In this document: positions 26,259 to 35,098 of the stretch, piece after piece | How positions within the stretch are numbered: the stretch's first letter is position 1 | Layout: each line of letters starts with the position of its first letter | DNA from: Clostridia bacterium | GTDB lineage: Bacteria > Bacillota > Clostridia > Christensenellales > CAG-138 | Reading direction: 5' to 3' | Length of the DNA: 64,000 nucleotides | Assembly: GCA_003246365.1 (NCBI GenBank) | Contig: QKAN01000184.1 | Span: 20,901 to 84,900 of the forward strand | The notes under the pieces: model-generated | What the model saw: the letters and a program-made list of their open reading frames with translations, nothing else | Databases searched by the model: none | Told to the model about the DNA's origin: nothing | Program-made: the position numbers and the translations under genes

Positions 26259-26288
26259 TTGCTTTTTGATCTGGATTGTCACTACAAT
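26259..26288 (+). promoter_or_regulatory. Promoter of the iron-containing alcohol dehydrogenase gene
   Basis: TTGCTT (26259-26264), 18 nt, TACAAT (26283-26288), about 45 bases before the start codon. Confidence 0.55.
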
Positions 26289-26333
26289 AGAATTGAATTT
26301 AGATATTAACCATGGGTAAAGGAGAGATGAACG

Positions 26334-27557
26334 ATGAAGCAATTCAGCAACTACAATCTGTATCTCTATACAGAGTATTTTCTGTCTGATACGGCGGAAA
26401 AAGAAGTTGGAAAAATGGTGAAAAAACACGGCGGCTCCAAGGTTCTGCTCGTGTATGACGCAACGGTTAAGCTTCTGAGCCTGGATAAAACGGTGCAGGA
26501 AGCGCTGACTGCCGACGGTGTTCCCTATGTCATGATGCCGGAAGGCGTACTGCCGAACGGACGCCGCTCTCTGATGGAAAAAGGCGTAGCGCTCGCAAAA
26601 AAAGAAGGCGTCGATTTCGTCGTTGCAATGGGCGGCGGCAGCACGATTGACACCGCAAAGCTGATCGCGCAGGGCATTTGCTACGACGGCGATCCCTGGG
26701 ATTTGGTCACGGGCAAAGGCAAAATTTCCACCAACGCCAAGGTTGGTACAATCCCGACCATCGCGGCCTCCGGCAGCGAAAGCAGCCGCGCAAGCGCAGT
26801 TGTGGACGATATTGAAACCGGCCTGAAGAAGGGCAACGGCTTCCCCAATAATCGCCCTGTTTTCTGTCTGCAAAACCCCAAACTGACGATGTCTGTCCCC
26901 GCTTTCCATACGGCATGCGGCGCAGCCGACGCGTTTGGCCACACGTTTAACCGTTTCTTCTATCCTTCCTATTCTTCTCTCGCAGACTGGATCAGCGCGG
27001 GTATTCTGCACAACATCCTGAAGTTCGGCCCCATTGCGGTCAAAGACCCCGGCAACTATGAAGCGCGCCGCGAACTCCTGATGAGCGCTGCATTCGCGCA
27101 TAACGATATCACCGAAGTTGGTCACTCCGGCCCGCACGGCGGTGCGCATGATCTTTGCAATTATCTTTGCAACGAATACGATGCGCCGCACGGCGTGAAT
27201 GTTGCCATGAGCTTTGCTCCTTGGCTTGAGTTTGTTGCAGAAAAAGGCAACGAACAGAACGTCATGGATGCCGCCAATTTTGCGGTAAAAGTACTCGATG
27301 TGCCCGCGGACTATTACGACCCCAAGGGTGTTGCAATGGAAGGCGCGCGCAGAATCCGCGACTGGGTCAAATCGCTCGGCCTGCCGACAACGTTCTCTGA
27401 ATATTTCAAGATGATCGGCAAAGACATCGACCCGGCTTCGATCAGTGAAGACGATCTGCTCAAATATGCCGAGTTCAACAGCAAAGGCGTCACCAGCGGA
27501 TATATTGATATGACCCGCGAAGACCACCTGTACACGCTTGCGAAAATTGTAAAATAA
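26334..27557 (+). CDS. Iron-containing alcohol dehydrogenase, butanol dehydrogenase (BdhA/YqhD) type
   Basis: 407-residue group III alcohol dehydrogenase. NAD(P)-binding GGGSTIDTAK; metal ligands in GAADAFGHT (Asp and His), GGAHDLCNYL (His) and DAPHGVNVA (His). RBS GGAGAG. Reduces fermentation aldehydes to alcohols, or acts as a lactaldehyde-type reductase on the product of a FucA-type aldolase. Its own promoter and terminator make it a single-gene unit. Confidence 0.93.
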   Translation: MKQFSNYNLYLYTEYFLSDTAEKEVGKMVKKHGGSKVLLVYDATVKLLSLDKTVQEALTADGVPYVMMPEGVLPNGRRSLMEKGVALAKKEGVDFVVAMGGGSTIDTAKLIAQGICYDGDPWDLVTGKGKISTNAKVGTIPTIAASGSESSRASAVVDDIETGLKKGNGFPNNRPVFCLQNPKLTMSVPAFHTACGAADAFGHTFNRFFYPSYSSLADWISAGILHNILKFGPIAVKDPGNYEARRELLMSAAFAHNDITEVGHSGPHGGAHDLCNYLCNEYDAPHGVNVAMSFAPWLEFVAEKGNEQNVMDAANFAVKVLDVPADYYDPKGVAMEGARRIRDWVKSLGLPTTFSEYFKMIGKDIDPASISEDDLLKYAEFNSKGVTSGYIDMTREDHLYTLAKIVK

Positions 27558-27585
27558 GAGTCTTCATTTAAATAACCCCCTGTTA

Positions 27586-27620
27586 TCAAAAGCCGCCGGA
27601 TATTATCCGACGGCTTTTGA
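27586..27620 (+). terminator. Terminator after the alcohol dehydrogenase
   Basis: Stem TCAAAAGCCGCCGGA / TCCGACGGCTTTTGA, 15 bp with one mismatch and a 5-nt loop; T-rich right arm. About 30 nt after the stop. Confidence 0.75.
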
Positions 27621-27740
27621 CCATTCCTGAATTATGAATTTCGTAGAACACGATTCGTTTTTTCCGGCATGCAATCTTTTGGCTTCTTGCCGCCATTTTT
27701 CTCGATACCAAATCTGATTATTTTGAGCCATCGCGCATTC

Positions 27741-27811
27741 TACCACTTATGGTAACGCGATTTTTCCCAGCAAACACGAGCCTAGACGGGTCAAATCTAC
27801 CACTTGTGGTA
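27741..27811. repeat. Pair of near-identical palindromes TACCACTTRTGGTA
   Basis: TACCACTTATGGTA at 27741-27754 and TACCACTTGTGGTA at 27798-27811, both inside TCTACCACTTRTGGTAA, 57 bp apart. They lie between two convergent genes, where no promoter is expected. They look like operator half-sites of a dimeric regulator. No regulator can be named. Confidence 0.5.
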
Positions 27812-27855
27812 ATATCTATGTGCGCCAAAGATCTGCAAAAATCCCTAATTGATCG

Positions 27856-28161
27856 TTACAGATCCTTAGAAATGATGTCTTCGTATTGCTCTTTATTCTT
27901 GAGCAGCCATGCGTTGGCATACGAACAAGTAGCCGTCGCCTTTAATCCTTTTTCGCGCAATTGCTTGGCCACAACTTCCATCATCTTTCCCGCAGCGCCC
28001 TGTCCGCGCAGAACCGGACTGACGAATGTATGGTCGATATCGACTTCTCCGTTCGCCATATAAACATAAGTCGTTTCCGCAAGCACTTCCTGATTTTCAT
28101 CCAAGCTGAAAATTCGACCGTCTGTGATCTGAAATTCCATGTTGATCTCCTGTTGATTCAT
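27856..28161 (-). CDS. Small GNAT-like N-acetyltransferase (Acetyltransf_CG type)
   Basis: 101 residues, the compact YidJ/YjdJ-like form of the GNAT fold. Seen: beta strands with GEVDIDHTFVSPVLRGQGAAGKMM, where RGQGAA is the acetyl-CoA pyrophosphate loop, and CSYANAWLL near the C-terminus. Substrate unknown. Monocistronic, convergent with the alcohol dehydrogenase. Confidence 0.85.
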   Translation of the reverse strand: MNQQEINMEFQITDGRIFSLDENQEVLAETTYVYMANGEVDIDHTFVSPVLRGQGAAGKMMEVVAKQLREKGLKATATCSYANAWLLKNKEQYEDIISKDL

Positions 28162-28671
28162 TTTTCTATGCCGTAAATATACGGTGTTAATATTACTATT
28201 ACAGATTTACTGCGGATATGTCAATATTCGACGCGGTTCTTTCCCTGTCGTTTTGCCTGCAAAATGACCATGTATTGTGATATGAATATACGAAAATCGC
28301 TTGTTTTGCGCAACATTATCACGCATAAATGATATTTATCGGCAGTTTTCTGTCTTTTCGGCTAAATAACCTTGCTTCTCGCCATTTTTTGCCGTCTTGC
28401 TGAAAATTGCATTCGCTTGCTCAATCAATCGTGTTTCATCTTGAATAAATATTAATCAGGTGTATATTTCTGAAATTTATTTGTTATAATGAAAATATCA
28501 ATTAACGTTTGTTTGCCGATTGCAATCTCGATTTTGACAGTGCCAGGCAGCAAATTTCCAATTCTCTTTCAGAAAATATAGCATGAAAACTTCGGAAGTC
28601 ATCGATTTAGGGAATTACCATCCCTCTGTTTTTCATAATCGCAAACCAATAATTGTTTAAAGGAGGTCATT
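28162..28671. other. Intergenic region upstream of the HPS-like gene
   Basis: 510-base AT-rich stretch without a gene. An extended -10 (TGTTATAAT, 28482-28490) is the best promoter candidate for the HPS-like gene, with a leader of about 175 nt. The leader was inspected for riboswitch-like structure and none was recognised. Confidence 0.4.
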
Positions 28672-29298
28672 ATGAAATTTCAGTTAGCAATGGACATGAC
28701 AAACGAAGGCCAGTTTTGGAACGTATTGAATCAGACACAAGATCTGATCGATATTCTGGAAATTGGTAACATCGGCATGTATCTGGGCGCACAGTTGATT
28801 TCCAAGGTTCGCGAAAAATATCCCCGGCTGACGATTCTATGGGATCAAAACGTCAGAGATTTATACAACAATATTCCGGCGATCAATTTGGGGGCTGATT
28901 ACGTTACCGTTGACGCCAGCGCAAGCGACGAAGATTTTATCCTGCATCTGGAATACGCGCATAAGCTGAACTGTAAAGTTGTTGCCAACCTGAATGCCGA
29001 TACCGCCGGATCCGCGCAAATGCTCCGGCTGGAAGAGCTCGGTGTCGATCAAATATCATTTCACCCGAACGTGCACGCCAATCTATATCCGGCAGGAGAC
29101 ACGCTGCAACTGCAAATTGCCAAGCTACTTTTGACGCAAACAGAGCTCTCAACGCACGGTGGATTCACGCCCGCCAACATATTCCCGGTTCTCGAGTTGA
29201 AACCGGATATCGTATGCGTAGGCGCCGCAATCTGGAATGATCCCAATCCCAGGAGAATCACGCAAAACTTTGTCGAGCTTCTTCAAAAATACAAATAA
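28672..29298 (+). CDS. 3-hexulose-6-phosphate synthase/OMP decarboxylase family protein lacking the catalytic Lys
   Basis: 208 residues aligning along the whole length with hexulose-6-phosphate synthases and 3-keto-L-gulonate-6-phosphate decarboxylases: FQLAMD at the start, LIDILEIGN, GADYVTVDASASDE, and a phosphate loop near GGFTPANIF and VGAAIW. The family motif DxKxxD reads Asp58-Gln-Asn60-Val-Arg-Asp63, so the central Lys is Asn. A standard aldolase or decarboxylase reaction is therefore doubtful. RBS AAAGGAGG. Single gene with its own hairpin at 29303. It may be an epimerase-like or binding variant. Confidence 0.82.
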   Translation: MKFQLAMDMTNEGQFWNVLNQTQDLIDILEIGNIGMYLGAQLISKVREKYPRLTILWDQNVRDLYNNIPAINLGADYVTVDASASDEDFILHLEYAHKLNCKVVANLNADTAGSAQMLRLEELGVDQISFHPNVHANLYPAGDTLQLQIAKLLLTQTELSTHGGFTPANIFPVLELKPDIVCVGAAIWNDPNPRRITQNFVELLQKYK

Positions 29299-29302
29299 GC
29301 GA

Positions 29303-29338
29303 TAGATGCGCTAACCGGTAATACCGGGATTGCATCTA
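29303..29338 (+). terminator. Two-tier hairpin after the HPS-like gene
   Basis: Outer stem TAGATGC (29303-29309) / GCATCTA (29332-29338) and inner stem CCGGT / ACCGG. There is no strong T-run, so it may be a weak terminator or an mRNA-end structure. Confidence 0.45.
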
Positions 29339-29370
29339 CCAAAATTGTTTGAATGTCCTATTAGAGAAAC

Positions 29371-29419
29371 AGAAAACGCGCTGCGAGAGAGCTGAAATAC
29401 GTTCTTCTCGCAGCGCGTT
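29371..29419 (-). terminator. Terminator of the envelope glycosylation cluster
   Basis: 13-bp stem AACGCGCTGCGAG (29375-29387) / CTCGCAGCGCGTT (29407-29419), followed on the minus strand by TTTTCTGTTTCT. It lies 65 nt after the GT2 stop. Confidence 0.65.
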
Positions 29420-29483
29420 ATTTAATTTGCTCGGTATCATCGATTCCTTGCTTTTCAGCAATAAGTCGCAGCGCTTTTTGTCA

Positions 29484-30419
29484 TCAATCGAAATTGATTC
29501 GCTCTTCCTCAACAACCAGCGGCCGATTCATAATTCTGATGTTCATGCTCATGATATACTCCCCTACCAATCCGATAAAGAACAATTGGAAGGAACCGAG
29601 CACAAGAACCGCCAGTAAAACCGGCGCGCTGCCGGCGCTGAACGTGTTCCACCAAAGCAGCTTTAGCACCAGATAAACCAACGCGATTAAAATGCTGCAG
29701 GCTGCAAGAATAAACCCGCCAATCAGCGCAACCCGTAAGCCGATCTTCGTGTACGAGGTAAAGCTGAGCATCGCCGCGTCATAGAGCGTATAGAAATTGT
29801 TGTGTGTTTTTCCCGCGCGGCGTTTCTGCTGTTCATAGGGAATTTCTTTGCGCTCAGGTCCGAGTTCCGCAACAATTCCCCGCAAAAACGGGGTTGGATC
29901 ATGTAGCTCTCTTAATGTGTTAATAAAGCTTTTATCATAGAGCCCAAATCCGGTAAAATGTTCAATCTGCTCGACATCCGAAAATTTCTTGATCATCTTA
30001 TAGTAAAGCGTACGCAAGGAGCGAAGCAGTTTGTTTTCCTTGCTTGTCGCCTTAATTCCACAAACGATTTTGTAGCCCTTTTCCCATTCGCGCACAAACT
30101 GCGGCAACATCTCGACCGGATCCTGAAAATCGGCGCACATGCTAATCGTACAGTCACCGTCTGTCTGACAGATTCCATAGTAAGGCGAGTTGAACTGACC
30201 GAAATTTTTCGAATTCAGGATTGCCTTCACCTTTGGATTACGCTTGCAGATATCGCGTAATCGATCTCTCGTGCCGTCTTTTGAACAGTTGTCAATAAAC
30301 ACTAACTCATAGTCATACTCTGATAGCTCCGCAGCCATAATATTCGCAACAGCCTTGCTCATCGGCACTACGTTTTCCACTTCGTTATAGCAAGGGATTA
30401 AAATACTGATTTTTTTCAT
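29484..30419 (-). CDS. Glycosyltransferase family 2, GtrB/dolichol-phosphate-sugar synthase type
   Basis: 311 residues: GT-A catalytic domain (ILIPCYNEVENV, VFIDNCSKDGT, MCADFQDP with the metal-binding DxD-type acids, and the polyprenyl-phosphate family GKTHNNFYTLYDAAM) and two C-terminal membrane helices near residues 230-255 and 265-290. It should move a nucleotide-activated sugar onto undecaprenyl phosphate at the inner membrane face. Last gene of the cluster. Partner of the GtrA flippase at 38119-38568. Confidence 0.92.
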   Translation of the reverse strand: MKKISILIPCYNEVENVVPMSKAVANIMAAELSEYDYELVFIDNCSKDGTRDRLRDICKRNPKVKAILNSKNFGQFNSPYYGICQTDGDCTISMCADFQDPVEMLPQFVREWEKGYKIVCGIKATSKENKLLRSLRTLYYKMIKKFSDVEQIEHFTGFGLYDKSFINTLRELHDPTPFLRGIVAELGPERKEIPYEQQKRRAGKTHNNFYTLYDAAMLSFTSYTKIGLRVALIGGFILAACSILIALVYLVLKLLWWNTFSAGSAPVLLAVLVLGSFQLFFIGLVGEYIMSMNIRIMNRPLVVEEERINFD

Positions 30420-30499
30420 AGTTGCTTTCTTTCCCTGATTTTTTCTTTCTTAATAGTAGATTTCAGTCGTTTCTGCTGTTTATATGTGCATTGCAATAA

Positions 30500-31444
30500 C
30501 TATTTGAGTATTCGTTCTCTTTTTGTTTTTATATACGCTATCGTTTTTTTAATTCCTTCCTCAAACGATACTTCCGGCAAAAACCCGGTGTCCGCCGTTA
30601 AGGAAGAGATGTCCGCGTAAAGATGCATCACCTGATTTTTTGAGTATGGAATTTCGCAAAATCCGATCGGCAGCGCGGGATCAATCGCATCGCGTATAGC
30701 GGTGATGTACTCTTTCAGCGGCCGCGCGATTCCGCCGCCAAGCGGATATACAACGCCGTGTTTTTCGGAATTCCCCAGCAGGTAAAACGCCTTTGCCGCA
30801 TCCTCGCTGAACAGATAGTCCCATTGCTGTTCGCCGGCTGTACAAGCCGGTTTTTGCCTGTCCAGCAAGGCGTTGATCACGCTGGATACAAGGGTTCCTG
30901 CCCCGTCGCCCGGGCCATAGACGCTTAAAACGCGAACCCACAACTGCCGCAGGCCGAGTTTTTCGCACTCGACTCGCGTCATTTCGCCAGCGCAAAGCTT
31001 CGCCATGCCGTATCCGTTTTCCGGAAAACACGGTGTGTCCGGGCGCAGCGTTCCTTCAACTCTTCCATACTCCGCCTGACTGCCCGCGCCAATGAACAGG
31101 CGGCATCCTAGTTTTGCCGCCGCGCGCACCGCATCCAGCGAGTATTGAATGTTTCGCACCTGCGCATCCATATCGTTCCGTGCCGACGCGCCAAATGTAT
31201 TGGCCCAGCCAAAGTGATAAAACACATCGTAATCATGCGCGCATTTCTCCGGAAGACTCGCCAGCTCGCTTAGATCGCACTCGATCACATCTACAAGCGG
31301 ATGCGGCGGTATTTCTTTGATGCGCGCAGACCCCGGTCTGCAAACGGCAGTCACACGAACGCCATGACGAACCAGCTCGCTGATGAAAGCGAGCCCGATT
31401 GCGCCCGTAGGCCCTGTGAGAATGACGTTTGCGATCTGTTCCAT
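30500..31444 (-). CDS. NAD-dependent epimerase/dehydratase family protein
   Basis: 314-residue extended SDR. Cofactor motif GPTGAIG; active-site Ser in GAGSQAEYG; Tyr-x-x-x-Lys as YGMAK. It acts on a nucleotide sugar as epimerase or 4-keto reductase. It lies 4 nt after the TPP enzyme, which suggests it reduces that enzyme's product, like the reductase following YerE in yersiniose synthesis. That role is inference. Confidence 0.88.
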   Translation of the reverse strand: MEQIANVILTGPTGAIGLAFISELVRHGVRVTAVCRPGSARIKEIPPHPLVDVIECDLSELASLPEKCAHDYDVFYHFGWANTFGASARNDMDAQVRNIQYSLDAVRAAAKLGCRLFIGAGSQAEYGRVEGTLRPDTPCFPENGYGMAKLCAGEMTRVECEKLGLRQLWVRVLSVYGPGDGAGTLVSSVINALLDRQKPACTAGEQQWDYLFSEDAAKAFYLLGNSEKHGVVYPLGGGIARPLKEYITAIRDAIDPALPIGFCEIPYSKNQVMHLYADISSLTADTGFLPEVSFEEGIKKTIAYIKTKRERILK

Positions 31445-31448
31445 CCGA

Positions 31449-33254
31449 TTAAATCAATTCCATGTTCTTGTTTTGCTCGTACTCTTCCCGCTCTAAAAAC
31501 GGAAACATATCGTCGATCGGTGGGGAGACGATTTTGCCGTCCGGTAAAACGCGCGAAGAAAGTTTTGGTTCAAACGCCTGTTTGGGGCTGAGCACCGCTT
31601 CGCAGATGACCGGCCCGTCGATCTCCAACGCTCGCGCGATATCTTCGCGCAGCGTATCCGGGTTTTCCGCGCGCACAAACGGAATTTGGTATGCCGCCGC
31701 AATTCGCTCCGCTTCGGGGAAACTGATACCGCTTTCCTCGTCGACGCCGCAGAAATTCGCATGAAACACATTCGTCTGCGTCTGGCGGATCGAATGGTAC
31801 CCGTTGTTGTTCAGCCAGAAAATTTTGACGTTCAGGTGGTTATGCACGATGGTTTGCAATTCCTGCAGGTTCATCTGGATGCTTCCGTCGCCGTCTAAGC
31901 AAATCACACGCTTACCTTTTTGCGCAACCGCCGCGCCGAGTGCCGCGGGTAGGCCATATCCCATGCTGGCGCAGCCCGAGTTGGTAAACAACCGCTGCCC
32001 GCGCTTGATTTCCATCGTCTGAAACGAGCAAACGCAGGCGCTTCCGTTTCCGGTCACCGTAACTTCTCCTTCGTTCAGCTGCTCGGAAAGCGCGCGCATA
32101 AACACATATGGATTAAGCGGCGGCTGCCCTTCGTAATATTTCGGCAGCACGGCTGGATATTTTTGATTGACCATGCGGCCCCAATCGAGCCATTTTGCCC
32201 ACTTTTCCGCAGGAAAGTGCACATCAGTCGCCAAAATTTTCTCAAACACCGCCTTGATATCCGCATGGATTGGCAAATCGATGGAAAGCGTCGGTTTGTG
32301 CAGCTCTCCTTCATCAATGTCAACGGCAATTTTATACGCCTGATCGGCAAAATTCTTCCATTCGTAGCTGATCTGGCGAATGTTCATGCGGCACGCAAAC
32401 GAAATCAGCAAATCGCTGTTCTGTACAACGAAATTTCCGCCGCGTGTGCCAATGGTTCCCGGTCTGCCGCAATAGAGCGGGTGTTCGTCCCAAATCACAT
32501 CATGCGCATTCCACGCGGTAACGACAGGAATTTGCAACCGGTCGATGACCTCAAGAAACAGGTCATACGCCTTGCCCGTGCGGATTCCGCCCCCAGCGAG
32601 GATAACAGGCCGTTTCGCCTGCGCGATTTTTTCAAGCATTTGCGCGATTTTGGTTTGTTCCGGTTCCGGCGGCAAAATGTCCGCGTCCTCAGCGGGATCG
32701 TAATGCGTCAGCTCGTCCGTCTCGATCATCGCTCCCTGAACGTTCAGCGGGATATCCAGCCATACCGGTCCGGGTCGTCCATGCGTCGCCAGATACAGCG
32801 CTTTTTCCATGTGATACGCAATCGAATTCGGATCGGTTACCATTACCGTATACTTCGTCATACAGGCGACGCAATCCGTAATATTGAACTCCTGATCGCC
32901 AAGCTGCCGAAGCGGCACGTCGGTGGAGCGGATCGTCGTAGAAAACTTGACCTGACCGGATACCACAAACATCGGGATCGAATCCAGCCAGCCGCCCATC
33001 ACACCGGTGATCGCATTCGTTCCGCCCGGCCCGCTTGTTACGCATACCAGCGCAATATTTCCCGTTAGCCGTGCGTAGGCTTCCGCCGCCATTGCGCAAG
33101 CCTGTTCGTGGTGGTTATACGTGCATTTTAAGTCTTCGTGATGACCGAATGCATCGTTTAAATGCATGGCGCCACCGCCGGTTATCGTAAAAACGTCGTG
33201 TATGTTCTGCGCGGAGAAAAAGTCCGCCATGTAATTTGCCAGTTTGATCTTCAT
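31449..33254 (-). CDS. Thiamine pyrophosphate-dependent enzyme, acetolactate synthase-like
   Basis: 601 residues with the three-domain architecture of acetohydroxyacid synthases. Cofactor-activating Glu50 in NHHEQA; SGPGGTNAITG; TPP/Mg motif CLDGDGSIQMN running to WLNNNGY near residues 445-475. RBS GGAAGGA. Its place in a CDP-deoxysugar cluster argues against amino-acid synthesis. In yersiniose-type pathways a homolog (YerE) adds a two-carbon unit from pyruvate to C4 of CDP-4-keto-3,6-dideoxyglucose. Here it sits between an epimerase and a dehydroquinate-synthase-like gene, so it may instead act on a keto acid made by the HMGL-type aldolase. Confidence 0.9.
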   Translation of the reverse strand: MKIKLANYMADFFSAQNIHDVFTITGGGAMHLNDAFGHHEDLKCTYNHHEQACAMAAEAYARLTGNIALVCVTSGPGGTNAITGVMGGWLDSIPMFVVSGQVKFSTTIRSTDVPLRQLGDQEFNITDCVACMTKYTVMVTDPNSIAYHMEKALYLATHGRPGPVWLDIPLNVQGAMIETDELTHYDPAEDADILPPEPEQTKIAQMLEKIAQAKRPVILAGGGIRTGKAYDLFLEVIDRLQIPVVTAWNAHDVIWDEHPLYCGRPGTIGTRGGNFVVQNSDLLISFACRMNIRQISYEWKNFADQAYKIAVDIDEGELHKPTLSIDLPIHADIKAVFEKILATDVHFPAEKWAKWLDWGRMVNQKYPAVLPKYYEGQPPLNPYVFMRALSEQLNEGEVTVTGNGSACVCSFQTMEIKRGQRLFTNSGCASMGYGLPAALGAAVAQKGKRVICLDGDGSIQMNLQELQTIVHNHLNVKIFWLNNNGYHSIRQTQTNVFHANFCGVDEESGISFPEAERIAAAYQIPFVRAENPDTLREDIARALEIDGPVICEAVLSPKQAFEPKLSSRVLPDGKIVSPPIDDMFPFLEREEYEQNKNMELI

Positions 33255-33334
33255 CTTTGGTGTTCCTTCCGGATTGCGTCGCTTATAATTTTATATCGCG
33301 CCTGAAAAAACAGACTGTTCTTTCAACGCATTTC

Positions 33335-34384
33335 TTATCGGGCTTTTGTTATATAGGAATATGCTTCAAATATCTCTTGCGTTTGAACATCGTGCACCAA
33401 CGACAACTGGGACGTTTCATCCATTAAAACAGCCGTTACGCCGTCGTTAATTTGCTTTTTGTCGTTTTTAATCGCGCCTAAGAGCTGTTCCGGTTTTAAA
33501 CTTACACGAAGAGCACTCGCAGGAATGATTTTATAAAGCGTATTTTCCATGCGTAAAGCAAATTGCTCCGACATGATTCCCCTTGAAACTGAAACGCGGT
33601 TTGCAGCGATCATTCCCATAGCAACCGCCGTTCCATGCGGTATTTCATATTTGCTAACCGTCTCAATCGCATGCCCGAAAGTATGCGCAAAGTTGAGGTA
33701 TACGCGTACGCCGTTGTCGAATTCATCCGCCTCAATATAGTTTTTCTTATAGAGCAGCGAACTTTCAACAAACCTGTTTGTCGTTTCGGTATCACGTTGA
33801 ATCATTGCATCGATATTTGCTTCAATATTCTTAACGCCTTCTTCACCCATCAGAAAATTGAACTTCACAACTTCTCCCAAACCGCTCTGGAAGTCGGCTT
33901 CCGATAACGTATGGAAAAACTTGGAGCATACAAATATCTGCTCTGGTGGGAAAAATGTCCCAAGCAGATTTTTATAACCCTTGTAATTTAAAGAAGTCTT
34001 TCCGCCGATGCAGCTGTCGCAAGCAGCCAGCAGCGTTGTCGGAACAAACGTCCAGTGGATTCCGCGATATAGCACATTTGCCGCAAATCCAGTTACGTCC
34101 TGCGTGATGCCGCCACCGAAAGAAATCAGTCTTGCGTTTCGTTTTGCGTGCAACTGTATCATTTTTTCACAGATTTCGAGAGCCGTTTCGATTGTTTTTT
34201 CGCTTTCCGTTGCATCCAATAAAAACAATCTATCGTTATCTACCCGCGAAAAAAGCTGCGGATATAAGCGGTATACATTTTGATCAATAACGAAAAATGC
34301 CTTTTCATCGCTCAGAAGATTCATCATCGGCGAGAAGTCCGGCGTGATCGTCAATTCATAATCTCTGATTTTTGAGTGAATCAT
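33335..34384 (-). CDS. 3-dehydroquinate synthase-like sugar-phosphate cyclase
   Basis: 349 residues of the dehydroquinate synthase superfamily. Seen: SFGGGITQDVTGF (NAD site), PTTLLAACDSCIGGKT, the metal Glu in GLGEVVKF, metal His in LNFAHTFGHAIE and second metal His in IPHGTAVAMG. The active site therefore looks intact. The gene sits in a deoxysugar cluster with no shikimate genes. Superfamily members that cyclise other sugar phosphates (deoxyinosose and valiolone synthases) are plausible models. ATG 34384 overlaps the SDR stop; a GTG one codon upstream is possible. Confidence 0.9.
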   Translation of the reverse strand: MIHSKIRDYELTITPDFSPMMNLLSDEKAFFVIDQNVYRLYPQLFSRVDNDRLFLLDATESEKTIETALEICEKMIQLHAKRNARLISFGGGITQDVTGFAANVLYRGIHWTFVPTTLLAACDSCIGGKTSLNYKGYKNLLGTFFPPEQIFVCSKFFHTLSEADFQSGLGEVVKFNFLMGEEGVKNIEANIDAMIQRDTETTNRFVESSLLYKKNYIEADEFDNGVRVYLNFAHTFGHAIETVSKYEIPHGTAVAMGMIAANRVSVSRGIMSEQFALRMENTLYKIIPASALRVSLKPEQLLGAIKNDKKQINDGVTAVLMDETSQLSLVHDVQTQEIFEAYSYITKAR

Positions 34385-35049
34385 CACTTCTCCGTAAATC
34401 CTCCGTCCGCCGTAATTTTCTGTCCGGTGATATATGTGTTTTGCTCGCTTCCAAGAAAGTAGACCAACTCGGCAATTTCAGCAGGTTCTGCCATTCGGCC
34501 GAGCGGAATTTCTTTGCTGATTTCGGCAATCTGCTCTTTCGAGTTATTCTGATACGTCAATTCTGTCAGTGTAAATCCCGGACAAACAGTATTCACGAGA
34601 ATTCCGTTCGGCGCAAGTTCGACCGCAAGCGTATTCGTAATCCCATGGATTCCGTTTTTTGTTGCAGAATACGTGCATCTGCCGGCTTTTGAAACAACCG
34701 CCCAAATGGACGCTATATTGACGATTCTGCCATACCCTCTTTGTTTCATGCCTCCAACAAACCCGCGCAAAAGGCGCAAGGGCGAAGTAAGGTTGATCGC
34801 CATCGTTCGGGAAATCTCGTCATCCGTTATCTCTTCAACAAGATGAACGTCGTTGATCCCCGCGTTATTGATGATTACGTCTATTTGTTCGTTCAAATTA
34901 CGCGCAATATACGATTCAACAGATGCCGCATCTGCTAAATCCATTTCGTTTCTGGTGGGCGCAATTACGCGATATCCCGCAGAAGAAAAACGCTCGCAAA
35001 TCGCTTTCCCAATTCCTCGCGACCCGCCTGTCACTAATACGGTCTTCAT
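34384..35049 (-). CDS. SDR family oxidoreductase
   Basis: 221-residue classical SDR. Cofactor motif TGGSRGIGKA, NNAG, Ser of NIASIW, and Tyr-SAT-Lys. ATG 35049 is chosen behind AAGGAG; the longer frame lacks a ribosome site. FabG-like in sequence but embedded between an aldolase fusion and a cyclase, so it is likely a tailoring reductase for the unusual sugar. Confidence 0.9.
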   Translation of the reverse strand: MKTVLVTGGSRGIGKAICERFSSAGYRVIAPTRNEMDLADAASVESYIARNLNEQIDVIINNAGINDVHLVEEITDDEISRTMAINLTSPLRLLRGFVGGMKQRGYGRIVNIASIWAVVSKAGRCTYSATKNGIHGITNTLAVELAPNGILVNTVCPGFTLTELTYQNNSKEQIAEISKEIPLGRMAEPAEIAELVYFLGSEQNTYITGQKITADGGFTEK

Positions 35050-35098
35050 TTCTTCTCCTTGATTCTGTCGATACCAGTTGATGCTTGTATGATCCAAT

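Noticed and set aside
26253..27527. 424-codon minus-strand ORF opposite the iron alcohol dehydrogenase
   Set aside because: Antisense shadow; the plus-strand frame has all metal ligands, a promoter and a terminator.
27741..27811. The TACCACTTRTGGTA palindromes as terminators
   Set aside because: Arms are short, loops of 2-4 nt, no T-run follows, and a good terminator for the upstream gene already exists at 27586-27620.
31449..33254. TPP enzyme as a biosynthetic acetolactate synthase (ilvB)
   Set aside because: No ilv genes are nearby and the gene is packed between deoxysugar genes; a sugar-modifying role fits better, though activity is not shown.
33335..34384. Cyclase as the housekeeping aroB
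   Set aside because: No other aro genes are nearby and the setting is a glycosylation cluster. Not excluded until the genome is checked for another aroB.
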